A stretch of 64,000 bases of DNA, taken from positions 7,378,001-7,442,000 of the forward strand of contig CAUJLY010000002.1 in NCBI GenBank assembly GCA_963281155.1. The letters are read 5' to 3'. Positions 21,549-32,241 of this stretch are shown here, piece by piece (within the stretch, counting starts at the first letter, position 1; each line of letters starts with the position of its first letter). Source of the stretch: Rhabditophanes sp. KR3021. Its lineage: Eukaryota; Nematoda; Chromadorea; Rhabditida; Alloionematidae. The notes below the pieces were generated by a model. That model worked only from the letters and a program-made list of their open reading frames with translations. It did no database searches and had not been told where the DNA came from. The translations under genes and the position numbers were made by a program.

Positions 21549-24500
21549 TCCCCCGGTTAAAACAGTTCGCACGGAGCTTACTGTGCGGAAGTGGATTTTA
21601 CCAAATGTATCTTTTATACAAAATACTTGACCATCACGTGACACAATAATACATTTTTCCCAGCTAAGGCCATCTGAATCAGGATGTCTTAAAAAGTATC
21701 CCTCAGTGTTTAATTTTTCAGTTACCCTTTTTGGTTGTTTGCTCAGGTCAAAAGGTTGAATAGTTTTTGTTAAAAATTGATGTTCAACTGTCTCGTCGGT
21801 GTTTTTTACCATGCGGGTGTTGATTTTTTGTTTTGCTTTTTTCAAAGCTTTAGTTTTACATTCATTTTTAAATTTAACAATTGCATCTTTTATGGTTCTA
21901 ACTGCTCTTTCAGCATAGCCATTTGTATGATGTTCGTACGCTATAGCGTAGTCAAGACCTATGTTATTACTATTCAAAAAATTAGTGAAATCTTTGTGTT
22001 TAAAGCATTTTTGATTGTCACAGACAATTTTTTGAGGGAACCCACGTATTTGTGCAAATTTGTTCAACTCTTTCACAATTGTTTTTGTGTCTTGTTTCTG
22101 CACCCATTCAGCGTAAATGAGTTTGCTGAAACAATCAACGATTACAAGGAACCATGATTTATATTGTTCAACGTAACCTAAATCCATATGCACTCTTTCA
22201 AGGGGGTATCTACATTTAGGCCAACTTTTAAAAATTTTTCTTTTTCGACAGGTTTCTAAACAGGTCGTACAACTAGCTATCAAGTCTTTGATTTCTGATG
22301 TTATGCCAGGTGCGTAGTACCTATTTTTGATTTGCCTGTAGGAGTCGACAAAACTTCTATGTAATGGCAAATGAATTTCTTTAACCAACTTCTTATAGAG
22401 TGAGCGGGGAACAACCGGTCTATCTTTATTAATCACAAGTAACCCATTTTGATCTAGTGAGAGTTGGTGTCTCATCTTAATAAATTTATTTAATTTTGTG
22501 TTTTTGGAAGCAGAGGGGAAGTTGTCTGAATCCAGCCATCTAATGACTTGTCTAAGAATGTTGCATTTATGTTGACATTCAGAGATGAGAGTGTTGTTAA
22601 TACCTGTGGTGTTCAAAGCAATAATTTCCATCACTTCTACATCATCATCATCTGCACTATCTACAACCTGGTTAGGTTTTAGGCATCTACTAAGACAATC
22701 AGCTAAAACATTCTTTTTACCGGCAATATGAATAATCTCTAGATCATACGCTTGAATCACCAGACTCCACCTTAGCAATCTATCGTTGAGATCTGCTTTT
22801 TTAAAGAAGGTAACTAGGGATTGGTGGTCTGTGAAGGCCTTAACTCTAGTATTGTAGATTATGTTTTTGTAGCGCTTTAAACTTTGCACTAATGCCAATG
22901 CCTCTAAGTCGCTAATATGGTACCTATTTTCGGCATTTTTTAAGGATCTACTATAGAAAAGAATTGGTCTCATCATGCCATCTTTCTTTTGCATCAGAAC
23001 ACTACCTATTCCTTGATAACTAGCATCAACGTAGATTTCAAAAGGATTCGTACCAGCAACGGCACCTTTAATGTCTGGCTGTATTAGAATTGGGGAATGT
23101 TTTACAGCACTTTTCACTTTTTCAAAAGCATCATTTTGGCAATCTAACCATTCAAATTTTTTTTTACTGATCAACTCGTAAAGGGGTTTGGTCATGGCTG
23201 CATGATCATAAATAAAACTCCTAAAGTAGTTGACAAAACCTAGGAAACTCTGTAGGGTTACCATGTCATAAGGTTTAGCAAAGTCAAGGCATTTCTTAAC
23301 TTTTGCTTCATCCAGTTGGAGACCTTCCTTGCTGATTGTAAAACCAACAAAGTCTAACTTACTCACAAATAACCTGCATTTATCAGGGTTAATTTTAAGT
23401 TTTGCTTTGCCTAACCTAGTTAACACGAGTTCAAGTAACTTTTTGTGTTCTTCTTCTGTTTCTGTTGCCAGCAGAATATCATCAACATAGACAAACACAG
23501 ATTTGCCGATAATATCCGGAAATAAACTTTCAACAAGTCTTTCAAACTCAGAAGGAGCGGTTGCCAGTCCAAAAGGTAGGACGTTAAACTCAAACAGACC
23601 ATAGTCTGTTGTAAAAGCGGTTATGGGCTTGGATTCTTCATCCAATTCAATTTGCCAGTAGCCTTTTGTACAATCCATGGTGGAGAAGTACTTTTTGTTG
23701 TGAAGGGATAAAAGCAGTTGCTCGATGTTAGGCAGAGGGTAAGAGTCAAGCTTAATAACCTCGTTAAGTCGTCGAAAGTCAACACACATTCGTATCGTTT
23801 TGTCCTTTTTTGGTACTAAAATAACCGGACTAGCCCATGGGCTTCTACTTTTCGAATGACACCCATTCTCAACATCCCATCAATAATTTTCTTAAATTCA
23901 TCCTTGATGGCTAAGGCAACTTGCCTTTTTTTGCTTCTGATAGGAGTAGCTTTGCCTATGTCAATCTTATGTTTGATAATGTTAGTTCTACCCAAATCTT
24001 CGGGGTGTTGGCTAAACACATCTTTAAATTTAATTTTTAAATCTTTAACTGTTTCGTTGCTATCTTTGAGAGTAGCAATCGTTCTGTTTTCGCTATCTTG
24101 TTCTAAGCAAGACATCAACTTTAGCCGTAGCTCTTTTGATCTATTCAATGCATTTGTACCTATTATAATATCTACATTTGCAAGGGTATTTTTTGATATA
24201 AGACAATCAATTTGCTTGTCGAAAATTTTGATTTTCGTTTGACCTATAAGAGGTACTTTTTGCCCTTGTGCATCAGAAACTTTTAAGTGGGGTTGTAATT
24301 TGTGCACCTTCAAGCCATGTAATTTTTTAAAGAAACTATTGGTCAATAATGTCATCGACGCACCAGAATCAAGCAAAATGCTAGCATTAATGCCCTGTAC
24401 AATAGATGAAATAGTGCACTTAGTGCCAAATAATAAACAATAATTATCAGAATTTATGGAAGGGGAAGAGGATGATAAATTAGCAAAAGAGGATACAATA

Positions 24501-25095
24501 GACTGGGAGTTATCCACCGCATTAATTTTTTGTTTATGTTGGTGATTGAAGTTACCGGCTGGTTTCTTTTCTCCCTGTTGTTTAGACTTCCAGCTAGGTT
24601 GCTTGTGCTCCTTGGGTTGTTGTTTCTTGACAACATCGGCTTTGTGTGAGTCTAAGAGTTGCGCAGCTAGTTTGAAACATAGATCCTCGGGAGACATACA
24701 CTTATCTTCATAACATCCAACAATCAACTTAGCGGCTTTATCCTTTTGCTTGGTTTTGTTACATGCTTTAAGCAAGATCATGACTTTTGCGGTAACTTTG
24801 TCCAACTGATAAGGAACTACCTTGTGCAGTAATTGCTCCAAGTGAGATAAACTGGACACCGTATCATTTCTTAATTCATACTCCGTGAGACGCATAAACT
24901 TGTTTGCGTTTACTTTGGCTTCCACCTTTTTGTCTTTTTGAGCATTTCTTCAACTTGTCCGATTTTGTTGAGTTCTTCATTATCATTGCCAGCCTTAGCT
25001 TTGCAATATTTTATAATCTTTCGGTGTAGCAATCCGAGAGTGACCAGATTAATTGATCCATCCTGACATATAATGTCAGCAGTGGGAACCTCCAT
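21531..25095 (-). CDS. Gag-Pol of the Gypsy element, with two frame breaks
   Basis: The frame opens with an ATG whose A is the last base of the 5' LTR (25095). Three open segments follow: 25095-24910, 24925-23816 and 23789-21531. Visible in order: a short Gag without a CCHC knuckle, an aspartic protease with DSGAS, reverse transcriptase with YVDDILLA, RNase H starting EIYVDAS, an integrase HHCC finger (H..H, then CTTC) and the DDE core (HMDLG, VCDNQ, YAERA). The first break (near 24920) needs a -1 shift at an A-run, and could be a Gag-Pol shift or an indel. The second (near 23840, before PWASPV in the reverse transcriptase) looks like one lost base next to AA. As sequenced the polyprotein is not continuous. 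Confidence 0.85.
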
Positions 25096-25228
25096 GTGGA
25101 ATAGAATATAGAGAACTCACTTTATTACCTTGCAAAATAATACATTAACATATACAATCGGTGTAAGAGATAATAGTGGGATAGAGATACAAGGAAAGGA
25201 CATGCTATCATCATGGGCGTATCCGACA
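25095..25228 (-). repeat. 5' LTR of the Gypsy element
   Basis: 134 bp, identical to 21415-21548. The sequence just after it on the coding strand (TGGAGGTTCCCACTGC) is where the tRNA primer-binding site should lie; it begins TGG as expected and also encodes the first Gag codons. Confidence 0.95.
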
Positions 25229-25233
25229 GTTTT
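25229..25233. repeat. Target-site duplication (right copy, GTTTT)
   Basis: GTTTT directly after the LTR end at 25228, matching 21410-21414. Confidence 0.9.
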
Positions 25234-26143
25234 TCTTTTTCTAACTCCATCATACTTATTTTTAAAAAAAGTTTCTCTGATTCTGAATTAGAGTTAAGTG
25301 GTGTTGAATTAGCATTAGTTTTTAATTCATCTCGTAAGAGTGGCAGTCTTTTGTTATATTGACTGTCTTTGTCATCCAATTTTTTCTTTAAACAGCAAAT
25401 TTCTTCTTCATACATAGAAACAATGTTGTTTAAATTATCCATTTCGGTTGAGCTATTTTCAGCAGTTGTTTTATAATTTCCCAGTTCATCTTGGTGTACT
25501 TTTGCAAGTTTGAATAAGTCTGCATTATGGTTTTGTTTAAGAATCGCAATAATTTCATCGTGAGAATCTTTCGAAATCATTTCATTTGAAGAGTCTTTAG
25601 ATACCGTTTTATTTTTGTCAAAAGATTCTTTAAGACTATCCATCTCCTTTTTGTGAGATTCCTTTAAAATAATGATCTCTTCATTGTGCTCATTTATAAT
25701 TTTCTCACTTTCTTCCTTATCCTGAAGATGCTGTTTGATAGTTTCATTTAATTTAAGAAAAGCTTTTTGTTCTTTTTCAAGTTCATTCTCTAATTCCTCT
25801 ATTTTTTCCTTCAATATTTTTTTTTCATCCATCAAAGCCACTACGTTTCTTTCGTCAGTTGGAATCACGCCATTAACTGAATATGTTGAAGCACAAAAGT
25901 CAATCATAAGTTTCCTCATATCCTTTTTCAAGATCGGTACATCACAATTATTGCAATAATCAATAGCCAACTGCAATAAAAAACAATATTAAAGCAATAT
26001 CAAAAACAAATTAAAATCACCTTGTCATTACTATCAAATATACAAAAACTGCAATACGGATGACCACATGCAAAAATGTAAACATCTTGTGTTTCAAGTC
26101 TTTTAGGACAATTGCAGCATCTAGAAGGAACTTTAGTTCCCAT
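25229..26143 (-). pseudogene. RING/coiled-coil protein, member 3, interrupted by the LTR element
   Basis: Exons 26143-26021 and 25970-25229 (phase 0). The RING-like domain has CCNCPKRL, ACGHPYCSFC and DYCNNCD, with the intron at the same RING position as its sisters. A long coiled coil follows (EKKILKEKIEELENELEKEQ and about 180 more residues). The frame runs into the LTR at 25229 and would add about 33 foreign residues before a stop. The remaining C-terminus lies beyond the element at 21414-21240. No other damage is seen, so the gene was intact until the insertion. The truncated protein would keep its RING and most of the coiled coil. Confidence 0.8.
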
Positions 26144-26239
26144 TATAGTATATGTTGTAAAGCCAAAAAATAATAAATTGCAAAACTTTAGTGAATCCAA
26201 ACAAATAATCAAACAACGAGTCAGGATAATATTAGTATG

Positions 26240-26722
26240 CTAAAAAATTAGAGATACCAACGCAGACATGTCATAAGAAATTGTAGCTGATATTGAACAA
26301 AGAATATGATTGTAATCATAAAGCAGAGGTTGAATCTTGTTAAAAATTTTATATGTCGTCCATAAAATTGGGTGAAAGAGTTTAGTCTTAGAAGGACACA
26401 ATAAGTCTATTGATAAATCGCACTCCATATATCCTTTATATCATTTACACTATCAAGAAGATGTTTTTTTGGATACCAAATTAGCTAGTTCCTTATGAGC
26501 GGTGCCAAGTTCCAGTCTAATTTCATTTTTTAGTTTGAAAATTTCATTAGTTAAGATTTCAATAGTTTCATAATCAGTCATATTAATTAATCTGATGTTA
26601 GTGACAAAATCTATAATCAAATCAGTCAAAATGATAAAAAAGAGCAAATTTATCAAACAAATATACTGAATCAGATATGATATTATGGATAGAATTTTTA
26701 TTAAAACAAAAATGATATACAC
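26240..26722 (-). other. Short open frames, possible decayed gene
   Basis: Two minus-strand open readings lie here. The one ending at 26453 has a hydrophobic start and a short coiled-coil end (TNEIFKLKNEIRLELGTAHK) that resembles a fragment of the neighbouring coiled-coil genes. No RING, no complete gene model. Confidence 0.2.
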
Positions 26723-26880
26723 TTATAAAGTCACAAAGTCCATGTAATAATCCTGATGCTAAATAAATGACAATTCACACTATAAAAAGATATATTCTTT
26801 AACAAAATTATGTTTAAACAACACTAAAATGGGATTAATTAAATTTATATATTTGATTGTTGCAAATGTATATTTAAGAT

Positions 26881-27564
26881 TTAATTTTGATTCATTGTAT
26901 ATGGTTGATATTGATAATTTGGAAACTGTTCTGCTGGTCTTTGATTGCCTCTTGGAGGACCAAGATATGATCTTGATGGTCTTGACTTGAAATTGCCACG
27001 AGATGGTTTTGTAGACGATTTTTCCCTCAATTGTCTTATTTCATTTTGCGCAAAAGTCAATTTTTGTTCCAGAACAATAATATCTTTATTGTTCTGAGTT
27101 GAACCTTTCTTTCCCAAATTTTCTTGGTCATTACTTCTATTTTCAGTGCCAATCTTCAACTTATTTCTTAGTTGAATTATTATTGATTTATTCGATTCCA
27201 TTTCATCTCTCAATCTTTCATTTTGTTCCTTAACTTCAGCTAGTTGAAAACTTGCAGATGTTTTATCTTTGTTAGTGAAATATTCATTGGCTGGAATTAA
27301 TTCATTTCCGGTTGATTTACTTTTGGATGAAAAGTCAATCAGCACTAGAATACAAACACTTGTTAATTCTTCCTCGCAATGTGTACAATTCTCAATTATG
27401 ATCTAAAAAATTAATTAAAATAAAAAAAATTATTTTACCTCATCATTTTCGTCTTTTAAACATGCTCCGCAATAACAATGCCCACAACTAGCAATTAATA
27501 CATCCTGTGTAGTAAATTGTCTTTTGCACATCACACACTGTGGCTTTAGTTTAAGTTCAGCCAT
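26881..27564 (-). CDS. RING/coiled-coil protein, member 4, with basic RG/RP tail
   Basis: Exons 27564-27439 and 27402-26881 (phase 0) give 215 residues. The RING-like domain is CVMCKRQF, SCGHCYCGAC, NCTHCEE, with the shared intron position. A shorter coiled coil (QLAEVKEQNERLRDEMES and VLEQKLTFAQNEIRQLRE) follows. The C-terminus is Arg/Gly/Pro/Ser-rich (KPSRGNFKSRPSRSYLGPP), which could bind RNA. It is the most upstream gene of the minus-strand cluster. E3 function is inferred from the RING alone. Confidence 0.7.
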
Positions 27565-29259
27565 TCCTAAACGTCTAAATCAATGAAATGATATTATGTG
27601 TTTAAATTACTTCTTTTTAATGAGAAGATTATATTTGATAGCTGTATGTATAGTGGACTACGTTAACTGTCAAAATAAAATTGTACAGAACGACTGATTA
27701 TTATGCCCATAATTTGATAAAGATCCTTGTAAGGAAGATAACAGTTTCATTCTAAATGCTTAATGATATTTTCATTTCAACCCATTATTATTACAAATGA
27801 ATCATATGAAATCAAATAGATTATGCATGTAATGTAACTTTGGCATCATTTAAAATCAACACCTTTAATATTATGCAATCTTTCAGTAAAGGCCAATTAA
27901 AAGCAAGCGAAAATACATCATTTACTTTTACGATTTATTTAAAATTCAATATGTGCAATATCGTTTAATAATATTTATGGCAATTGATTTTCCTTCATCT
28001 AGATCTTTACATGTGTGTGTTTTGTGTATCATAAGTTTGGAGTAATTAATAAAAGTTAGTCACTATTTTGCAACTTTTACTGTTGTAGGAAGTGTTTCTA
28101 CGTATTAGCGATCGGGAGTTTGGAGAACATAATGTTAAACCAAATTGTTGCATAACCAATTTATTTGATTAATGGTTAAATTCTTATTTTCTATTCTATG
28201 TAATAAAGCATATTGTTTTTGTTAAATATGCATATTATATATTCTAATTATGCTCCATTTCTTTATTATATAATATGATACATTCTATAATGAAGCAGTT
28301 AGTTTTTAGTTGTTTTTATGGCCTTTGCGGAACAATTGTAGGAACTAAGGTCTTTACCAAGACCTGAACAGTTTTATTCTCGTGTCTTCACTATTAGGTG
28401 TGACGTTCGAGTGTGGTCCAACTACGGGTTCTTATTGATAGCACCTTTCAACTAAACAGTTCTAAGAGTTTATGTTGAGAACAATGAAACACCAAGTAGG
28501 ACAATATCGTTTCTTGTCTCCATTATTTTGTTTATTCTAAACAACTTCATTTTAAAAATAATTTAATTGATAATTCTAATTATTATGTATAAATATAACA
28601 ATAAAATGTATCATAATCCTTGTGTAATTTATACTTAATATGTTTCAATTTCATGTCTATAAATTGATTCAAAATTTAGATGTAAATAACTTGACTTACA
28701 GGTCATCAAAACCCAACTCCGTGATATTCAAATTAACTGTTATTTTGTGATTCGTGATGTCAAATTTATTTTACTATATCTTAGACAAACGAAGAAACCA
28801 TTTAAAAAAGTTTAAAGGTGGAATTGGATCACAAAGTCTATACATTAAGTCAATCACTCCTCTTACGCCATTTGAATTGAAGACGATTGCGAAGGAAGTG
28901 AAAAATGTACGGTTCAGAAGATAAAGTTGACTTGTAAAGAAACAACAGTCATTTAAATTTGTTTCATTTAAAACGAAATCAGTATCCACTATTATTATTC
29001 GTAATTTTTGCCACAATAAAACTTATAAACATGTCCATTTTTTATTTCAATCCTTTTATCAAACTTAATCAGTGTTCATTTCGTTTGTAACAGTTTTAGT
29101 GCAATAATCTATTTCATAGATAGATTTGCGTCAAAAAGTACCATTTGACATTGCTTATTTCTTTTCCTGACACATCAATTTTTTGTTTATTTGGAAAGTC
29201 GTGTATTGAAATGTGGTGTAATAAGCATTGCAAAACATATTTCTAGTGGGTTGAATTAA
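27565..29259. other. Intergenic region, no gene seen
   Basis: 1.7 kb of AT-rich DNA between the divergent RING gene and EXOC5. A better-than-average GC patch at 28320-28480 has a small perfect hairpin (GGTCTTTACCAAGACC near 28349), but I cannot assign an RNA to it. Open frames here are short and have no recognisable content. Confidence 0.4.
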
Positions 29260-31440
29260 ATGGCTGGCCAACAATATTTTGCCACATATGTCCAGGACCT
29301 AGAGCAGGTAATTAGTTAATTTTGATTTAGATATATTTATTTATTAACTTTCATTTAGGAGCCTTTTGATGTGACTGATTTTGTGGAAAGGTTAGCATGG
29401 CGAATTAATGGCAGTTCGGATGAATTTGATGCCGTAAATTTGAAGAATAAATTTGAAGAGGAGATTGGAAGTTTGCAGCTGTTGTCTGATCAATTTCAAG
29501 GCAAAATCAACGTTAAAGACGCTGAGCTGAAGCATGTCAAACAACAATACATGCTTTCATTACAGGAGGCTCATGAACGAAACGCTACCATTTTGGACAA
29601 ATTAAAAAGAGTTGAGGGAACGATGGCGGAAGTATCGACGAAAGTTGTCCATTTGGGAGATCAATTGGAAACAGTACATGCAACTAGGGCTAAAGCTTTT
29701 GACGCTCTACAATTGATAAAGCACTTTAATGAGTTCGTAGCTGACCAACCATTAGCTTCAAATATTTTTACTGATCCTGAAAGATTGTTAGAATCCGCCC
29801 AAATTATCCACAAACTCAGCTCGATTGCCCAGGAGTTGGATAAGGATAAATTCGGTAAAATTCAACAACGTATCTCCAACAAGTACAGTGAAATTGAGGA
29901 GATGATGATTGATGAGTTCATGAAGAGTACAGAGGTCAAGCACTTAAGGGAAATCACAGACATTTTGATTGAATTCCAAAGGTATAACGACTTGCTGGAT
30001 AAATTTGTTGATCAAGTTCAAACTTCGGCCGCACGTGGCAATTCCGTCTTCAACGACATCTTAGATATGTGTAAAAAGAAAGCGGGTGTAATTGAACAAA
30101 TATTCCCCAATCCAGCCTCCGTCATGTCCAAATTAATTTTAAACGCGTATAATAGGAGACTTGAGGAGGAAGTCCACATGAAGCTGAAACATCTCAAAGG
30201 AGTCGATGATGAGCAATATTTAAGCTCGCTCCAGGATTTGTATTCTCGAACTCTAAGATTAAATGAAGAGTTGCAACAATTGAAGCACAAACCAGACGGG
30301 CAATTCGTTAACCTGATTACAAGCAATCTGTTCAATTTTTACTTGAAAACATATATTGTTGACGAAGAAACCTACTTCAATGAACAATGCAATAACATAT
30401 TGCAAAGATTTTATGAATCTAAAGGCCACCAAAAAAGAAATTTGACAACTGGAGGTTTACAAGAACTTAAAAGAGATCTTAATGCGAGATTAAGGAATGT
30501 TGAGAATTTTGGAGACGAAACTTTCTTGTCTGAGGAGGTTGCTATTAATATCCTACAAGAAATAAGAAATGCTTTTTCGAGGTCTAAAACTTTATGTCCA
30601 TCAAACAAGAAAGTTGAAGTGATGAAAAATCTGTATGAGTTATTGGTGAAATATTTGTACCGTGAACATGTCTTATATGCCATCGAGCTAATTATTTCTT
30701 CAATCCCAATAAGTGAGCCAAAAACTGAACCTGCCTCTAATTTTTTTCCAGTAGTTCAAAAAGCGAGTACAATTACACATCTGTTTGTCAAGCAATTTGA
30801 CGACTCCATCTTACCACTACTTGAAGACAGAACAGTACAGCAAGAGTGCGAAAGTGCAAAAAATGGGACGTTAAGGAACCTCGAAACTAGAATTAACGTT
30901 GGCTTAGAAAAGCAAATAAATGCTATCACAGGTTACATCAGATACACCCTAAGCACCGAGCAAAAGAAGACGGACTTCAAGCCAGATGAAGAAAGCAGCA
31001 ATTCTAATATTTCCGTAACTTTTACATGTAATATTATCTGTAGTTACTTGAGTAAAATGTATGCCGTGGTCAAAGATAGTTTGGACGGAGCAAACTTGAC
31101 AACCGTCTTAACTGAAGTGGGAATCCGTGTGTATCGGATGTTATTCGCTCATATTCACAATTTCAGTTATTCCATCAATGGGTCCATCTTACTACTCTGT
31201 GACATCAATGAGTATCGTCGAACTGTAGCAACTTGGAAAATTAGCGAAGTCAATGAACATATGGAGACACTACATGCCTTAGTCAATTTACTCGTCGTCG
31301 TACCAGGAAACCTCGAACAAGCCTTCAATTCACCTCTCTTAGCTGAGTATGATCGTGAAACCTTATTCACTATTCTATTATTACGTCATGATGCCAAAAA
31401 TATTGCTATTGTTAAATTAATTAATTCTATTATGAAGTAA
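29260..31440 (+). CDS. Exocyst complex component 5 (Sec10)
   Basis: Exons 29260-29307 and 29359-31440 (phase 0) give 709 residues, almost exactly the length of animal EXOC5. The N-terminus FDVTDFVERLAWR, the coiled-coil VVHLGDQLETVHATRAKA and IIHKLSSIAQEL match the Sec10 signature, and the rest is the helical-rod CATCHR fold with no gap. Known role: subunit of the octameric exocyst that tethers secretory vesicles at the plasma membrane, where Sec10 pairs with Sec15. Only one intron. AATAAA at about 31502. Confidence 0.92.
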
Positions 31441-31701
31441 TCTTGTTATTGTTCGTAAACCTATATCACTATATAAAATGCCTATTAATATAATTTTGTT
31501 CAATAAACGCTATTCTACAACATGTGTCTCTTTTAAACTAATTGTAATGTAAATTTTGTGCCAGTTAATCATTTAAAAGTGATAATTGTTGCATGGTGAA
31601 CGTTTCATTAAACGTGTTCTCCCCTTACAAATCTCTTTTATTAATGCCATTGTGGGGAAGATGCTTGTTACTAATAATGATTTGACTGGTATTTTTAGAT
31701 C

Positions 31702-32037
31702 ATGGTTCAGGATAACGCCACTACTTTCTGTCAACATCAGGTGAAGGTTGATTTTCTGGTTCAACTTCAAAACTTTTTGAATGTTGCCCGTCGCGATACT
31801 GAAATTTTTTTTCAGGACAAGTTGGCTTTTTTTAAAAAGTACATCCAGGATTTCGGAGTTGATGAATGTTATACTAAAATTAGCAATCGCAACACCATCA
31901 TAGATCCCATTAACGACAAGTTAAATATTGCTTTGGAGTTTAACAGTATTGCTAGTCAACACATGAGATTAGGTAAGCTCTCTTTAATATTGCAATTACG
32001 GATCATTTCAGGACAATACCCTGAAGCCCTCAAATAA
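31702..32037 (+). CDS. Hypothetical helical protein, possibly truncated
   Basis: Exon 1 begins at ATG 31702 and runs to a GTAAGC donor near 31973. After a 39-nt intron the frame reads GQYPEALK and stops at TAA (32037). The helical pair DKLNIALEFNSIASQHMRLGQYPEALK resembles a TPR/MIT-type hairpin. In-frame sequence stays open for about 48 more codons after the stop, so the TAA may be a premature stop at a position where TPRs usually have Tyr. Not recognised. Confidence 0.4.
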   Translation: MVQDNATTFCQHQVKVDFLVQLQNFLNVARRDTEIFFQDKLAFFKKYIQDFGVDECYTKISNRNTIIDPINDKLNIALEFNSIASQHMRLGKLSLILQLRIISGQYPEALK

Positions 32038-32241
32038 TTCACAAAAGCCTCTGGAATGTGCCCGACTATCAGACATTTCTCAAAGTCCAAGGCAATTTCC
32101 AAAGACATCGTTGTCTCCACCCACCTCCTATGCACATCTTACCCCCGCTGTCACTTCAGCCCTTTCAATTAAAGTAAGTTTTCTTTATTTAAAAAAAGTA
32201 AAAAAAATATTAAATAAACGGCTTTTAATCTAAATATTAGC

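Larger units (their letters stand above)
21415..25228 (-). mobile_element. Ty3/Gypsy LTR retrotransposon, 3.8 kb, recent insertion
   Basis: The element lies on the minus strand between two 134-bp LTRs that I find identical base for base (25095-25228 and 21415-21548). They begin and end as inverted TG..CA (TGTCGGATACG ... TTCCACA on the coding strand). The 5-bp target duplication GTTTT flanks it (21410-21414 and 25229-25233). Domain order protease, reverse transcriptase, RNase H, integrase is that of Ty3/Gypsy. A short purine run (GGGGGA) precedes the 3' LTR. It sits inside the coding sequence of a RING/coiled-coil gene of the same strand. The identical LTRs and clean duplication indicate a very recent insertion. 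Confidence 0.95.

Noticed and set aside
28774..29016. 80-codon minus-strand open frame before EXOC5
   Set aside because: No recognisable content, and the region looks non-coding on both strands.
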